Shown: positions 8,812-17,774 of the stretch, one piece after another
How positions within the stretch are numbered: the first letter of the stretch is position 1
Layout: each line of letters opens with the position of its first letter
DNA from: Actinoplanes aureus
GTDB lineage: Bacteria; Actinomycetota; Actinomycetes; Mycobacteriales; Micromonosporaceae
DNA: 64,000 nt
Assembly (NCBI RefSeq): GCF_015704865.1
Contig: NZ_JADQTO010000039.1
Coordinates: 1 to 64,000 of the forward strand
Direction: 5' to 3'
The notes under the pieces: model-generated
The model's input: only the letters and a program-made list of their open reading frames with translations
Databases searched by the model: none
Told to the model about the DNA's origin: nothing
Program-made: the position numbers and the translations under genes

Positions 8812-9420
8812 GTGAACGATCTCCGGGACGCACTGATCCGGGCGAAGCGCGGCGACGAGCTGTCCTTCGCCATCCTGTATCGCGCGGTGCAGCCTGGGCT
8901 CCTGCGCTACCTGCGCGCTCTGGTCGCCGACGACGCCGAGGACGTGGCCGCCGACACCTGGTTGCAGATCGCCCGCGACATCGGCGGCTTCCACGGCGGC
9001 GGGGACGCCCTGCGCTGCTGGATCGCCACCGTGGGCCGGCACCGGGCGATGGACCACCTGCGCCGGATGCGCCGCCGGCCGGTCAGCGTCGCCGTCGCGG
9101 ACGGCGAGACACCGTCGGCCGAGGACGCCGCCGACCGCGCGCTCACCTCGGTCGGCACCGACGCCGCGCTGGCGATGATCACCGCGCTGCCCCGTGACCA
9201 GGCCGAGGCGGTGCTGCTGCGCGTCGTCATGGGCCTGGACGCCCCGGCGGCCGGGCGTGTGCTCGGCAAACGTGCCGGAGCGGTGCGGACGGCCGCGTAC
9301 CGCGGCCTGCGCCGCCTGGCCGACCACCTCACCCACTCGGACACCCCGGTGACCTGGACGCTGCCGCTGGATACCGGCGGCACCCCGGCGCGATCCACGA
9401 CTCTGAAGGACATCGGATGA
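8812..9420 (+). CDS. ECF-type RNA polymerase sigma factor
   Basis: A 202-residue sigma factor. Region 2 is visible as ELSFAILYRAVQPGLLRYLRALV followed by DDAEDVAADTWLQIARDIGGFHGG, and WIATVGRHRAMDHLRRMRRRP is region 2.3-2.4. Region 4 is LPRDQAEAVLLRVVMGLDAPAAGRVLGKRAGAVRTAAYRGLRRL. The GTG start matches the family N-terminus, although there is no convincing Shine-Dalgarno. The stop overlaps the next gene's ATG (ATGA), which is usual for an ECF factor and its anti-sigma partner. Confidence 0.92.
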   Translation: MNDLRDALIRAKRGDELSFAILYRAVQPGLLRYLRALVADDAEDVAADTWLQIARDIGGFHGGGDALRCWIATVGRHRAMDHLRRMRRRPVSVAVADGETPSAEDAADRALTSVGTDAALAMITALPRDQAEAVLLRVVMGLDAPAAGRVLGKRAGAVRTAAYRGLRRLADHLTHSDTPVTWTLPLDTGGTPARSTTLKDIG

Positions 9421-10052
9421 ACCCGTCGCACCGGTACGGCCTGGACCGGGCCGTCGCCGAGCAACTGCTCGCCGGCCGGCCGGCCTGGCCCAGCACCGCG
9501 GATCCGCGCCTGCTCGGCCTGCTCGCCGCGGCCGCGGCGCCGGCGCGGAAGGCCGAGCTGGCCGGCGAGGGTGCCGTGGTGGACGCCTTCCGCTGTCACC
9601 ACCCGAGCCCGGCGGTCTTCCCCGAGCCGCTCCCGCTGCCGCGGTCCCGCCTGGCCGGCCCGCTGCCGGTACGCCTGGCCGCCGCCGCGACCCTGGGTGT
9701 GGCGGGCGTCGGGGTGGCCGCGTTCGCCGGCACGTTGCCGGGACCGGGCCCGGTGTACGAGACGCCCGGATCACCGCATCCCCCGGAGACCTCGAGCGTC
9801 ACGCCCAGGCGCAAACCGGCACCGTCACTGCTGGACCTCTGCACGGCGTGGCTCGCCCAGCCGCCCGGCGAGCGGAACAGCACGTCCGCCTTCGCCGCCT
9901 TGGCGACCGCGGCGGGCGGTGCCGACCGGGTCAACGCCTACTGCACATCCTTGGCCGGGGTGCCGTCCGCTCCGGGCCCGGAGTCACCCGCGGTCGCGCC
10001 CGCCGGGCCCGGGAATACCGGCCGCACGGCCGGAGGATCCGGCCGTGATTGA
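9417..10052 (+). CDS. Possible anti-sigma factor, single-pass membrane protein
   Basis: A 211-residue protein, co-translated with the ECF sigma factor through an ATGA overlap. The N-terminal half is an Ala/Leu-rich cytoplasmic segment (LDRAVAEQLLAGRPAW, DPRLLGLLAAAAAPARKAEL), followed by one membrane helix (about 82-103, VRLAAAATLGVAGVGVAAFAG) and a Pro-rich exterior tail with two Cys. The order cytoplasmic domain, helix, exterior domain fits an anti-sigma factor, but no zinc-binding HxxxCxxC motif is seen, so the role rests mainly on context. Its last 115 bases overlap the 3' end of the convergent membrane-protein gene. Confidence 0.7.
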   Translation: MNPSHRYGLDRAVAEQLLAGRPAWPSTADPRLLGLLAAAAAPARKAELAGEGAVVDAFRCHHPSPAVFPEPLPLPRSRLAGPLPVRLAAAATLGVAGVGVAAFAGTLPGPGPVYETPGSPHPPETSSVTPRRKPAPSLLDLCTAWLAQPPGERNSTSAFAALATAAGGADRVNAYCTSLAGVPSAPGPESPAVAPAGPGNTGRTAGGSGRD

Positions 10053-11119
10053 GCGGCCATCCGCACCTGCGACACCGGCCGGAACCGGTCGTCCAGCGTG
10101 ATCAGCAGGCTGAGCAGCACACCGAAGAACTGCGCGATCCCGGTGTTGATGTCACCGCCGAAGCGGCGCAGCAGCCAGTCGGCGGCTAGCAGCAGCCCGG
10201 CGTTGAGCAGCACGCGCACCCCGAACGCCGCCAGCGCCGACTCCAGGCTGGCGGTGCGGCGCGCGACCGCGAGGCTGATCATCACGTTGATCACCACGAA
10301 CGCCGCGACACCGACGAACAGCTCGAGATCGCTCGACCGGCGGCCGGGCAGCACGTACCCGTAGATGAGGCAGAGCAGCCCGATCAGCATGACCTTCTCG
10401 ACGGTCGCCGCGGACAGCACCCGCCAGTGCGCGGACACCCAGGCGTCCCGCTCCGCCGCGGTGTCCATCTCGGTGGGCAGCGGATCCGCCGCGACGTGCC
10501 AGCTCCAGGCCCGTTGCGGTAGCCGCGGCCACAGCCAGAACCGGATTCCCAGGGCCAGGCCGGCGACGACCAGCACCAGGATCGGGATCAGCCAGGGGTA
10601 CGCCGCGAGGGTGTCGGTCACGTCGAGCTGCGCGACGTGGATCCACCACTCCTGCGGCAGCTTTATGAAGATCCAGATGGCGGCCGCGGTGAGCACCCAC
10701 CGGCGCAGGCTCACCCGCGCCGGGTCCCAGCCGAGACGCACGATCTCGTACGCGATGAAGAAGTACTCGAAGGTGTTCGGGAAGATCAGCAGGACTGCCC
10801 GCCACTCGGTGAGCTCGAACAGCACCACGCCGGCCAGCCGGTAGAAGAACAGGAACCGGACCACCTGCAACGCGGGCCGGCTGGTCCAGTTCCGCAGGGC
10901 CGAGAGGTACGCGACGGACAGGTAGAACATGTCCATCGCCTTGTCGTAGCTCTGGTAGCCGGGTGGGTCGTACCCGAACGCCTGGAAGATCGTCTGGTCG
11001 ACGCCGTCCAGGACGAGGGCCGCCACCAGCGCCGGCAGCGGGAACCGCGGGATGAACAGCGGTATGACGAAGCGCCCGCCGACCACGACCAGGAACAGCA
11101 GCGTGCCCATACCCGTCAT
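9938..11119 (-). CDS. Polytopic membrane protein of unknown function
   Basis: A 393-residue protein with about nine or ten hydrophobic segments, for example LLFLVVVGGRFVIPLFI, LQVVRFLFFYRLAGVVLF, WVLTAAAIWIFIKL, WLIPILVLVVAGLALGI, VMLIGLLCLIYGYVL and LFVGVAAFVVINVMISLAV, and a Pro/Ala-rich C-terminal tail. No transporter family is recognised. I prefer the ATG at 11119, preceded by the purine-rich AGGAGGAGCGGGA; an in-frame GTG at 11149 would add ten residues. A CebR-like palindrome lies 47 bases upstream. The 3' end overlaps the convergent gene by 115 bases. Confidence 0.82.
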   Translation of the reverse strand: MTGMGTLLFLVVVGGRFVIPLFIPRFPLPALVAALVLDGVDQTIFQAFGYDPPGYQSYDKAMDMFYLSVAYLSALRNWTSRPALQVVRFLFFYRLAGVVLFELTEWRAVLLIFPNTFEYFFIAYEIVRLGWDPARVSLRRWVLTAAAIWIFIKLPQEWWIHVAQLDVTDTLAAYPWLIPILVLVVAGLALGIRFWLWPRLPQRAWSWHVAADPLPTEMDTAAERDAWVSAHWRVLSAATVEKVMLIGLLCLIYGYVLPGRRSSDLELFVGVAAFVVINVMISLAVARRTASLESALAAFGVRVLLNAGLLLAADWLLRRFGGDINTGIAQFFGVLLSLLITLDDRFRPVSQVRMAAQSRPDPPAVRPVFPGPAGATAGDSGPGADGTPAKDVQ

Positions 11120-11166
11120 GCTGACAGATCCCGCTCCTCCTGAGATCACCCTTCATGAATGACTTT

Positions 11167-11180
11167 CGGGAGCGCTCCCA
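11167..11180. promoter_or_regulatory. CebR-like palindromic operator
   Basis: CGGGAGCGCTCCCA differs at one outer base from the CebR operator TGGGAGCGCTCCCA known from Streptomyces, a perfect copy of which is at 50205 in this window. It sits between the minus-strand membrane protein (start 11119) and the RHS protein (start 11278), so it could affect either or both. Confidence 0.6.
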
Positions 11181-11277
11181 TGGATAAAAGTCAATCCGCT
11201 CTTCAGGGGATGGGTTGATGACCTTCGATGCGGAAGGGTCCTTCGCGGACTGCTGCGCCATTCACGGGGGAGTGACG

Positions 11278-14200
11278 ATGCGCGTGTCGAGTCAATTCAG
11301 GCTGCTCTGTAATTTTCTGGTCGCGGTGTTGCTGGGGATGTTCCTCGTCGCCCAGCCACTGTCGCCGGCCGCCGCGGCGCCGGTGGCTACGCCAGGTGCC
11401 GCGCCGGTGAACAGCCCGCTGCCCTCGACGGCCACCCCGAACCACGGTCTTCCCGAGGGGCAGGCGGCCCCACCCGTACCCCCGGCGGTGCAGGCCGGTG
11501 GGAAGCCCGGCGTGCCGTCCGCCGCCGAGAAGGCGCGGCGCGAGAGCGAAGCGATCGCCGCCGCGAAGCTGGTCTCCGCGCAGGCGGCCGGGTTGCCCGG
11601 CCGGCCGATCGCGCGGCCCGGCTTCCTGCTCGGTGACACCTCGCTGGTCGTCTACTGGGACGCCGAGGTCAACGAGGGCGACCCGAACTCGTGGGGGCGC
11701 TGGTTCGCGACCGTGACCGACACCGGGTCCGGCGCCGAGCAGCGCTCCGCCGTGCTGGCGCAGAAGGACCTGAGCCGGTGCTTCAGCCCGGCGCTGCTCT
11801 GTCGCAGCTTCGGCGCGGCCGACGGCTGGGTGCTCGACCCGGCGCGGACCTACACCGTCACGGTCACCGAGATCGCGGCCGACGGCACCGAGCTGACCAG
11901 CGCGGCGAGCGCGCCCGCCAAGCCGCGCACGACGGAGGACGTGCCGGCGCTGCCGGCCGGGCAGGCAGCCGGGTGTGGCTGCGCGACGGTGCTCGGCCCG
12001 ACAGTGATCGCGCAGGCGCTGCGCGGGGCCACCGTGAACACGGCGACCGGCGCCTACCTGCGGGTGGAGAAGGATTTCGCGATGCCGTCCTACGGCATCG
12101 GTTTCAACCACGCCCGCTACTACTCCTCCGGCAACACCGCGACCGGCATGTTCGGGGCGGGCTGGACGTCTTCCTACGACATCCGGGTGATCGCCGCCGA
12201 CAACGGCGCGGTCCGGGTCCGGGCCGAGGACGGTTCCGAGGCGGTCTACACCGCCAACGACGACGGCACATATGAAAAACCGGCGGGCGTACGCGCACAG
12301 CTCTCCAAAATCGACGGCGGCTGGCAGCTGGTCCCGCCGGACCGGCGGGTGCTCCGCTTCACCGCCGGTGGCCAGCTGGTCTCCGTCAAGAACGCGCGCG
12401 GCCTGGGCGTGACCCTCGGTTACACGTCCGGCGGCCTGCTCAGCACCGTGACCGACGCGAGCGGCCGGGTGGCCCGCTTCGAGTCCCGGGCCGACCTGCG
12501 CCTGGTCACGAAGATCACGCTGCCGGACGGGCGCTCCACGCAGTTCGACTACCAGGACGGGCGCCTGCTCAAGGTGCAGGATCCGCGCAACTTCGTGACC
12601 AGCTACGGCTATGACGCGGTGGGCCGGCTCGCCGAGATCACCGACGCCCGGGGCAACAAGCTGATCCGCAACAGCTACGGCGCGAACGGCCGGGTCGCCG
12701 AGCAGCTCGACCCCGAGGGCGGTAAGACGACCTTCGCCTGGGACGCGGGCGAGCAGGTCGCCACCACCACCGACCCGGACGGTGTGGTGGTGACCGACGG
12801 TTACAAGAACAACGTCCTTCTGTACAGCCGCAACGGCGGCAACGACACGGTCAACCACCGCTACACCGGCCGGCTGAACAAGAGCCTCCTGGTCGACCCG
12901 AAGGGCAATCAGGAGGAGACCCGGTTCGACGAGAACGGCGACCCGGTCGCCCGGACCGCGCCGGAGCCGTTCGCCTTCACCGAGACCAGCACCTTCGACA
13001 ACCGGACCAACCTGACGTCGTTCCAGGACGGCCGGGGCAACACCTGGAAGTACGAGTACAACGAGTTCAACGAGATGACCTCGCAGCGGGATCCGAAACA
13101 GGGGACCGGCTACCGGTACGGGTACGACGACAAGGGCCGGCTGACCACCCGGACCGACCCGCGCGGCAAGGTCACCCGGTACGAGTACGACACCCACGGC
13201 AACCGCACCGCGGAGGTCTCCCCGACCGGCCGGCGCACCGAGATGACCTACGACAGCACCGGCCGGCTCGCCTCGCTGGTCGACCCGCGCGGCACGGTGA
13301 GCGGCGGGAACAAGGACGCCTACCGCACCCGGTACGTCCACGACCAGCAGAACAAGCTCACCGAGGTCTGGCAGCCGGGCAAGGCACAGCCGACCCGCAC
13401 CACGTACGACGAGCTGGGCAACGTGGTGGTCCGCACCGACCCGCTGAGCAACTCCACCCGGTACACGTACGACAAGGCCAGCCGGCTGATCGAGGTGAAG
13501 GACCCGATCGGCAACGTCAACTCGGCGAGGTACACGCCCGGCGGGCGGCGGGCGTCGCTGAGCGACGGTGAGAACAACACCACCAGCTGGACGTACGACC
13601 GCAACGGCCGGGTGGCGACCGAGACCTCGCCGCGCGGCAACGCCGACCCGGGGAACGCCGCCCTGTACACCGCGACGTTCCACTACGACTACAACGGCAA
13701 CCTGATCCGCACCGACCGGCCGTACGGCTCGGGTGGGGAGCGCGTCGAGGTGGACACCGCCTTCGACGCGCTCGACCGGCCGACCGGGCAGCGTGACCAG
13801 TTCAAGCAGGGCACGACGGTCGGCTACGACAACAACGGCAACGTCGTCGAGATGACCAACGAGCGCGGCGAGACGCTCACCAGCACCTTCGACGAGGCGA
13901 ACCGGCGGACCGGCAGCGCGGGGCCGGGCGCGGGCGCGGCCGGCATCGAGTACGACGAGGCCGGCAACCCGGTCCGGCAGACCTCCCCGACCGGCGGGGT
14001 GGTCACCACGAAGTACGACGACGACGGCCGGATCGTGGCCGTCACCGAGCCGCGCGGCAACGTGACCGGCGCCGACCCGGACGACTACACCACCCGGTAC
14101 GCGTACGACCAGGCCGGCAACCCGGCGTCGGTGACCGACCCGCTCGGCAACGTCACCCGGCTCACCCACGACGCGCTGAACCGGACCACCTCTCAGGCCG

Positions 14201-17200
14201 ACGCGCTGGGCAACACCACCCGCTTCGCGTACGACGACGCGGACCGGCTCGCCAAGGTGACCGGGCCGGACGCACCCGGCGGCCAGTCGCTGGTCTACGG
14301 ATACGACGCCGCCGGCCAGGTGATCAAGCGGACCGACCCGCTCGGCCGGGTCTCCTCCACCGAGTACGACCGGGCCGGCCGCACCACGGTCACCACCGAT
14401 CCGATCGGCCGCCGCCGCGAGTACGTCTACGACGCCGACTCCAACCTGGTCCAGGAGGTCACGGCCCGGATCGTCGAGGAGGGCCGCCCCGACCCGAACC
14501 GGCCGGCCCGCACCGTCTTCTACGGCTACGACAACGTGGGCCGGCTGATCAGCAAGCAGCTCGGTTCTGGCGGCGTCACCTACTCGTTCGGCTACGACGC
14601 CAAGAATCGCCTGGTCAGCGCCGCCGACCCGGCCGGAACGCAGTCGTACGAGTACGACACCACGGACCGCCTCACCGAGTTCACCCGCGGCACGGACACG
14701 TTCGGTTACTCCTACGACAGCACCGACCGGATCACCGAGCGGGCCTACCCGGACGGCACCCGGATCGGCGCCACCTACGACGACGGCGACCGGGTCCGTA
14801 CGCTCACCGCCTCGCGCGGCGGGGTCAGCGCCGAATACGGGTTCTCCTACGACGTCGCCGACCACCTGACCGGCATCACCTACCCGGAGTCCACCGGCAT
14901 CACCGAGAGCCGGGAGTTCGACCGGGCCGGCCGGATGACCCGGATCGCCGCCACGAAGGGCGAGACCACGCTGTCCGCGTTCGACCTGACGCGCGACAAG
15001 GTGGGCAACCCGACCCGGATCGTGGAGACCACCGGCGAACCGGGCCAGCCGACGTCCACCGAGGCGACGGCGTACCGGTACGACGCGGCGAACCGGCTCA
15101 CCGCGGAGTGCTTCGGCGCGCAGAGCTGCGACGGGGCGAGCGCGGAGCGCACCGACTACACGTACGACCTGGTCGGCAACCGGACGACGATGAAGCGGGT
15201 CGCGCCGGGCGAGAACACCACGACCAGCTACACGTACGACGGCGCGGACCAGCTGACCCGGGAGAACGTCACCGGCACCCGGACCAGCACCCGGTCCTTC
15301 GCGTACGACCTGGAGGGCAACCAGACCGAGGCCGGCGCGGACCGGTTCACCTACGCCCTCGACCACACCATGACGTCGGCCACCGTGGGCGGGCGGACCA
15401 CGAACTACTCCTACGACGCCACCGGCAACCGGGTCTCCGCGGTGTCCGGAACGGAGACCCAGACCTTCCGCTGGGACGTCAACGGGCCGCGGGCGCTGCT
15501 GGCCCAGGAGCGGGGCACCGTCGACCGCGACTACCTGTACGACCCGTCCGGACAGCCGCTGGCGCTGCTCGTGCCCTCCGGGGACACCCTGACCGCGCAC
15601 TCGTACCTGCGGGACTGGCTCGGCGGTGTGGCCGGCATGGTGTCGCCCTCCGGCGCACCGGAGCGGACCTACGACTACGACGCGTTCGGTGTCACCCGGG
15701 ACAGCGCCGAGCTCGCCGACGACGCCCCGGACAACCCGATGCAGTACGCGGGGACCTATCAGGACGTCACCCAGGGTGACCGGTACGCGATGGGGGCCCG
15801 CAGCTACGACCCGGGCACCGGCCGGTTCGCCGCGCAGGACCCGGTCACCCAGCCGGAGACCGATCAGGCCGTGTCGACGTACTCGTACACCAACGCCCGG
15901 CCGACCGTGCTGACCGACCCGAGCGGCGAGGACCCGGACGGCAACGGGATGACCGACACGTACGTCGATTACTACCGGTCGATGGCGTGCCTGAACAACC
16001 CGGACGCCTGCGCGTCGTCGGCCGACGCGAACACCCCGGCCGGCGAGACCGAGACCGACAACCCGGACTGGCTGAACGCCAAGAAGATCGTCGACGAGGC
16101 CGAGGGCTTCGTGAAGCAGATCGGCGACGAGATCGTCAATCTCATCCTCGACCTGGTCGGCTTCAACGACGCCAAGGCGTGCATCACCGAGGGCGACATC
16201 GTCGCCTGCGTCTCCACAGCGTTGCAGGCCGTGCCGTGGGGCAAGATGTTCAAGGCAGCCAAGGTCGCGATCAAGGCGATCGGCGTGGGCCGCCGGCTGA
16301 TCGATGCCTACAGCCGCCTCAAATCGGCGAAGAACGCCCTGGCCAGCATCCCGCGCTACATCAAGAAGGCGACACAGTCCGCCGACGAGGCCGCCGACAG
16401 CAAGAAGTACGCGGACGAGGCGGCCAAGGCGGCGCAGGGCGCCAAGGACGCCGGTGGCAAGGCGAAAGCCACCTCGCAGAAGGCCGCCGACAACGCCAAG
16501 CGGGACAAGCCCAAGGAGACCACGACCGGCGAGAGCTGCAAGTACGCCCAGGGCAACCAGAACCGGCTGCTGTCGAACTCGTTCGCCGCGGGCACGGCGG
16601 TCCTGCTCGCCGACGGCAGCACCAGGGCGATCGAGAAGCTGGAACCGGGGGACACGGTCGCCGCGACCGATCCGGTCACCGGGCGTACCGAACCGCAGCA
16701 GGTGACCGCGGCGGTCCAGGGCACCGGCGACAAGCAGCTGGTGGACCTCCAGCTGGCCGGTGGCGCGGCCGTCACCGCCACCGCGGGCCACAAGTTCTAC
16801 AGCCTCGACCGGGGCTGGATCCCGGCCGCGGCGCTGAAGACCGGTGAGCGGCTACGGGACTCCTCCGGTGCTGAGGTCACCATCGCCGGGGCGGCGGAGC
16901 GTTCGGCGATCACCACCGTCTACAACCTGACCGTCAACGACACGCAAACGTACTACGTGCTCGCCGGCGACGACGAGGTCCTGGTCCACAACTGCGGGAA
17001 CCGGTCCCACGACAAGGCGCGCGGTGCGGCCGGCGTCGACGAGATGACCAAGACGCTCGAGGACATGGTCGGCAAGGAGAACGTGTGGAGCGAGACGTAC
17101 GGCAACGGGTTCGTCTTCCAGACCCCGTACGGTAAGCGGGAGGTCGACATCGCGATCCGCAAGGAGGACGGGAACCTGCTGCTGTTCGAGGTGAAGACCG

Positions 17201-17313
17201 GACGATCCAACTACACGCGCAGTCAGCGGCGGAAGGACGAGTGGATCAAGAAGACCTTCGGGTTCGACACGCTCGTCATCCGGCGGGACACGCCCTGCCC
17301 GATCTGCCCGTAG
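11278..17313 (+). CDS. Secreted RHS/YD-repeat polymorphic toxin with HINT and nuclease
   Basis: A 2011-residue protein. Residues 1-36 are a Sec signal peptide (basic start, LLCNFLVAVLLGMFLVAQ, then SPAAAAPVA). A DUF6531-like region near 232-300 (GCGCATVLGP..., GAGWTSSYDI) leads into many RHS/YD repeats (about 375-1500) of the G-x2-YxYDxxGR type. The RHS-associated core ends near 1545 (GARSYDPGTGRFAAQDPV, SYTNARPTVLTDPSG). A helical, Ala/Lys-rich linker follows. The HINT domain runs from S1766/S1768 (SFAAGTAVLLADGS) to V1903-H-N-C1906 and should release the last 105 residues. These carry D1957, E1971 and K1973 in the order D-x13-E-V-K, matching a PD-(D/E)XK nuclease fold, so the toxin is probably a DNase. 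Start: ATG at 11278 after GGGGGA. The gene downstream is the probable immunity gene. Confidence 0.93.
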   Translation: MRVSSQFRLLCNFLVAVLLGMFLVAQPLSPAAAAPVATPGAAPVNSPLPSTATPNHGLPEGQAAPPVPPAVQAGGKPGVPSAAEKARRESEAIAAAKLVSAQAAGLPGRPIARPGFLLGDTSLVVYWDAEVNEGDPNSWGRWFATVTDTGSGAEQRSAVLAQKDLSRCFSPALLCRSFGAADGWVLDPARTYTVTVTEIAADGTELTSAASAPAKPRTTEDVPALPAGQAAGCGCATVLGPTVIAQALRGATVNTATGAYLRVEKDFAMPSYGIGFNHARYYSSGNTATGMFGAGWTSSYDIRVIAADNGAVRVRAEDGSEAVYTANDDGTYEKPAGVRAQLSKIDGGWQLVPPDRRVLRFTAGGQLVSVKNARGLGVTLGYTSGGLLSTVTDASGRVARFESRADLRLVTKITLPDGRSTQFDYQDGRLLKVQDPRNFVTSYGYDAVGRLAEITDARGNKLIRNSYGANGRVAEQLDPEGGKTTFAWDAGEQVATTTDPDGVVVTDGYKNNVLLYSRNGGNDTVNHRYTGRLNKSLLVDPKGNQEETRFDENGDPVARTAPEPFAFTETSTFDNRTNLTSFQDGRGNTWKYEYNEFNEMTSQRDPKQGTGYRYGYDDKGRLTTRTDPRGKVTRYEYDTHGNRTAEVSPTGRRTEMTYDSTGRLASLVDPRGTVSGGNKDAYRTRYVHDQQNKLTEVWQPGKAQPTRTTYDELGNVVVRTDPLSNSTRYTYDKASRLIEVKDPIGNVNSARYTPGGRRASLSDGENNTTSWTYDRNGRVATETSPRGNADPGNAALYTATFHYDYNGNLIRTDRPYGSGGERVEVDTAFDALDRPTGQRDQFKQGTTVGYDNNGNVVEMTNERGETLTSTFDEANRRTGSAGPGAGAAGIEYDEAGNPVRQTSPTGGVVTTKYDDDGRIVAVTEPRGNVTGADPDDYTTRYAYDQAGNPASVTDPLGNVTRLTHDALNRTTSQADALGNTTRFAYDDADRLAKVTGPDAPGGQSLVYGYDAAGQVIKRTDPLGRVSSTEYDRAGRTTVTTDPIGRRREYVYDADSNLVQEVTARIVEEGRPDPNRPARTVFYGYDNVGRLISKQLGSGGVTYSFGYDAKNRLVSAADPAGTQSYEYDTTDRLTEFTRGTDTFGYSYDSTDRITERAYPDGTRIGATYDDGDRVRTLTASRGGVSAEYGFSYDVADHLTGITYPESTGITESREFDRAGRMTRIAATKGETTLSAFDLTRDKVGNPTRIVETTGEPGQPTSTEATAYRYDAANRLTAECFGAQSCDGASAERTDYTYDLVGNRTTMKRVAPGENTTTSYTYDGADQLTRENVTGTRTSTRSFAYDLEGNQTEAGADRFTYALDHTMTSATVGGRTTNYSYDATGNRVSAVSGTETQTFRWDVNGPRALLAQERGTVDRDYLYDPSGQPLALLVPSGDTLTAHSYLRDWLGGVAGMVSPSGAPERTYDYDAFGVTRDSAELADDAPDNPMQYAGTYQDVTQGDRYAMGARSYDPGTGRFAAQDPVTQPETDQAVSTYSYTNARPTVLTDPSGEDPDGNGMTDTYVDYYRSMACLNNPDACASSADANTPAGETETDNPDWLNAKKIVDEAEGFVKQIGDEIVNLILDLVGFNDAKACITEGDIVACVSTALQAVPWGKMFKAAKVAIKAIGVGRRLIDAYSRLKSAKNALASIPRYIKKATQSADEAADSKKYADEAAKAAQGAKDAGGKAKATSQKAADNAKRDKPKETTTGESCKYAQGNQNRLLSNSFAAGTAVLLADGSTRAIEKLEPGDTVAATDPVTGRTEPQQVTAAVQGTGDKQLVDLQLAGGAAVTATAGHKFYSLDRGWIPAAALKTGERLRDSSGAEVTIAGAAERSAITTVYNLTVNDTQTYYVLAGDDEVLVHNCGNRSHDKARGAAGVDEMTKTLEDMVGKENVWSETYGNGFVFQTPYGKREVDIAIRKEDGNLLLFEVKTGRSNYTRSQRRKDEWIKKTFGFDTLVIRRDTPCPICP

Positions 17314-17332
17314 TCAGGAAGGGACGCAGGCA

Positions 17333-17689
17333 ATGAGCAGTGACTTCGCCTTCTGGGCGGGTGCCGCCGGCGAGCCGGGGGAGATCTTCGACGCGCTCGC
17401 CGAGGGCGACACCACGGCACTCGAGCCGAGCGACGCGGTCCGCAGGTTCCGGGAGGTGCTGATCGAGCGGTGGCCGGACATCGTGGACGTCCTGGAGCCG
17501 TCACCGTACGACCTGGACGAGCAGCCCGAAGACATCGCGAAGTATGTGCTGCTGACCCTCCCGGTGCGGTTCCTCGACCATCTGCCGGACATCCTGGCCA
17601 TCGCCGAGGAGCACGGACTGAGCGGGTACAGCGGTGTCGCCGACGCCCCCATCGGGGCCGCCGGCGGCCGACCCTCAACCTCGACTTGA
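17333..17689 (+). CDS. Probable immunity protein for the RHS nuclease
   Basis: A 118-residue acidic cytoplasmic protein starting 19 bases after the toxin stop, with GGAAGG eight or more bases before the ATG. It is rich in Asp and Glu (EIFDALAEGDTTALEPSDA, DIVDVLEPSPYDLDEQPEDI) and has no signal or membrane segment. Small, acidic, hypothetical proteins directly after the C-terminal toxin module are the normal immunity position in polymorphic toxin loci; the sequence family itself is not recognised. The last 15 codons (GAAGGRPSTST) look degenerate and run into the hairpin cluster. Confidence 0.75.
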   Translation: MSSDFAFWAGAAGEPGEIFDALAEGDTTALEPSDAVRRFREVLIERWPDIVDVLEPSPYDLDEQPEDIAKYVLLTLPVRFLDHLPDILAIAEEHGLSGYSGVADAPIGAAGGRPSTST

Positions 17690-17719
17690 GGTTGAGCCTC
17701 AACCTTCACCTCAGGTTGA
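17675..17719. terminator. Tandem hairpins overlapping the immunity-gene stop
   Basis: TCAACCTC (17675-17682) pairs with GAGGTTGA (17688-17695), and TCAACCT (17699-17705) pairs with AGGTTGA (17713-17719). GGTTGAG/CTCAACC in between allow alternative pairing. The stop codon at 17687-17689 is inside the first hairpin. It probably ends the toxin-immunity transcript. Confidence 0.5.
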
Positions 17720-17774
17720 CCCGGTCCGATAACTGGTCGCAGATCGACCGGATGGGCTGGGAGGATACCTCGGC

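Noticed and set aside
11203..16791. 1862-codon open frame antisense to the RHS gene
   Set aside because: It is the reverse shadow of a repeat-rich, GC-biased gene; it has no domain and the plus strand has signal peptide, RHS, HINT and toxin.
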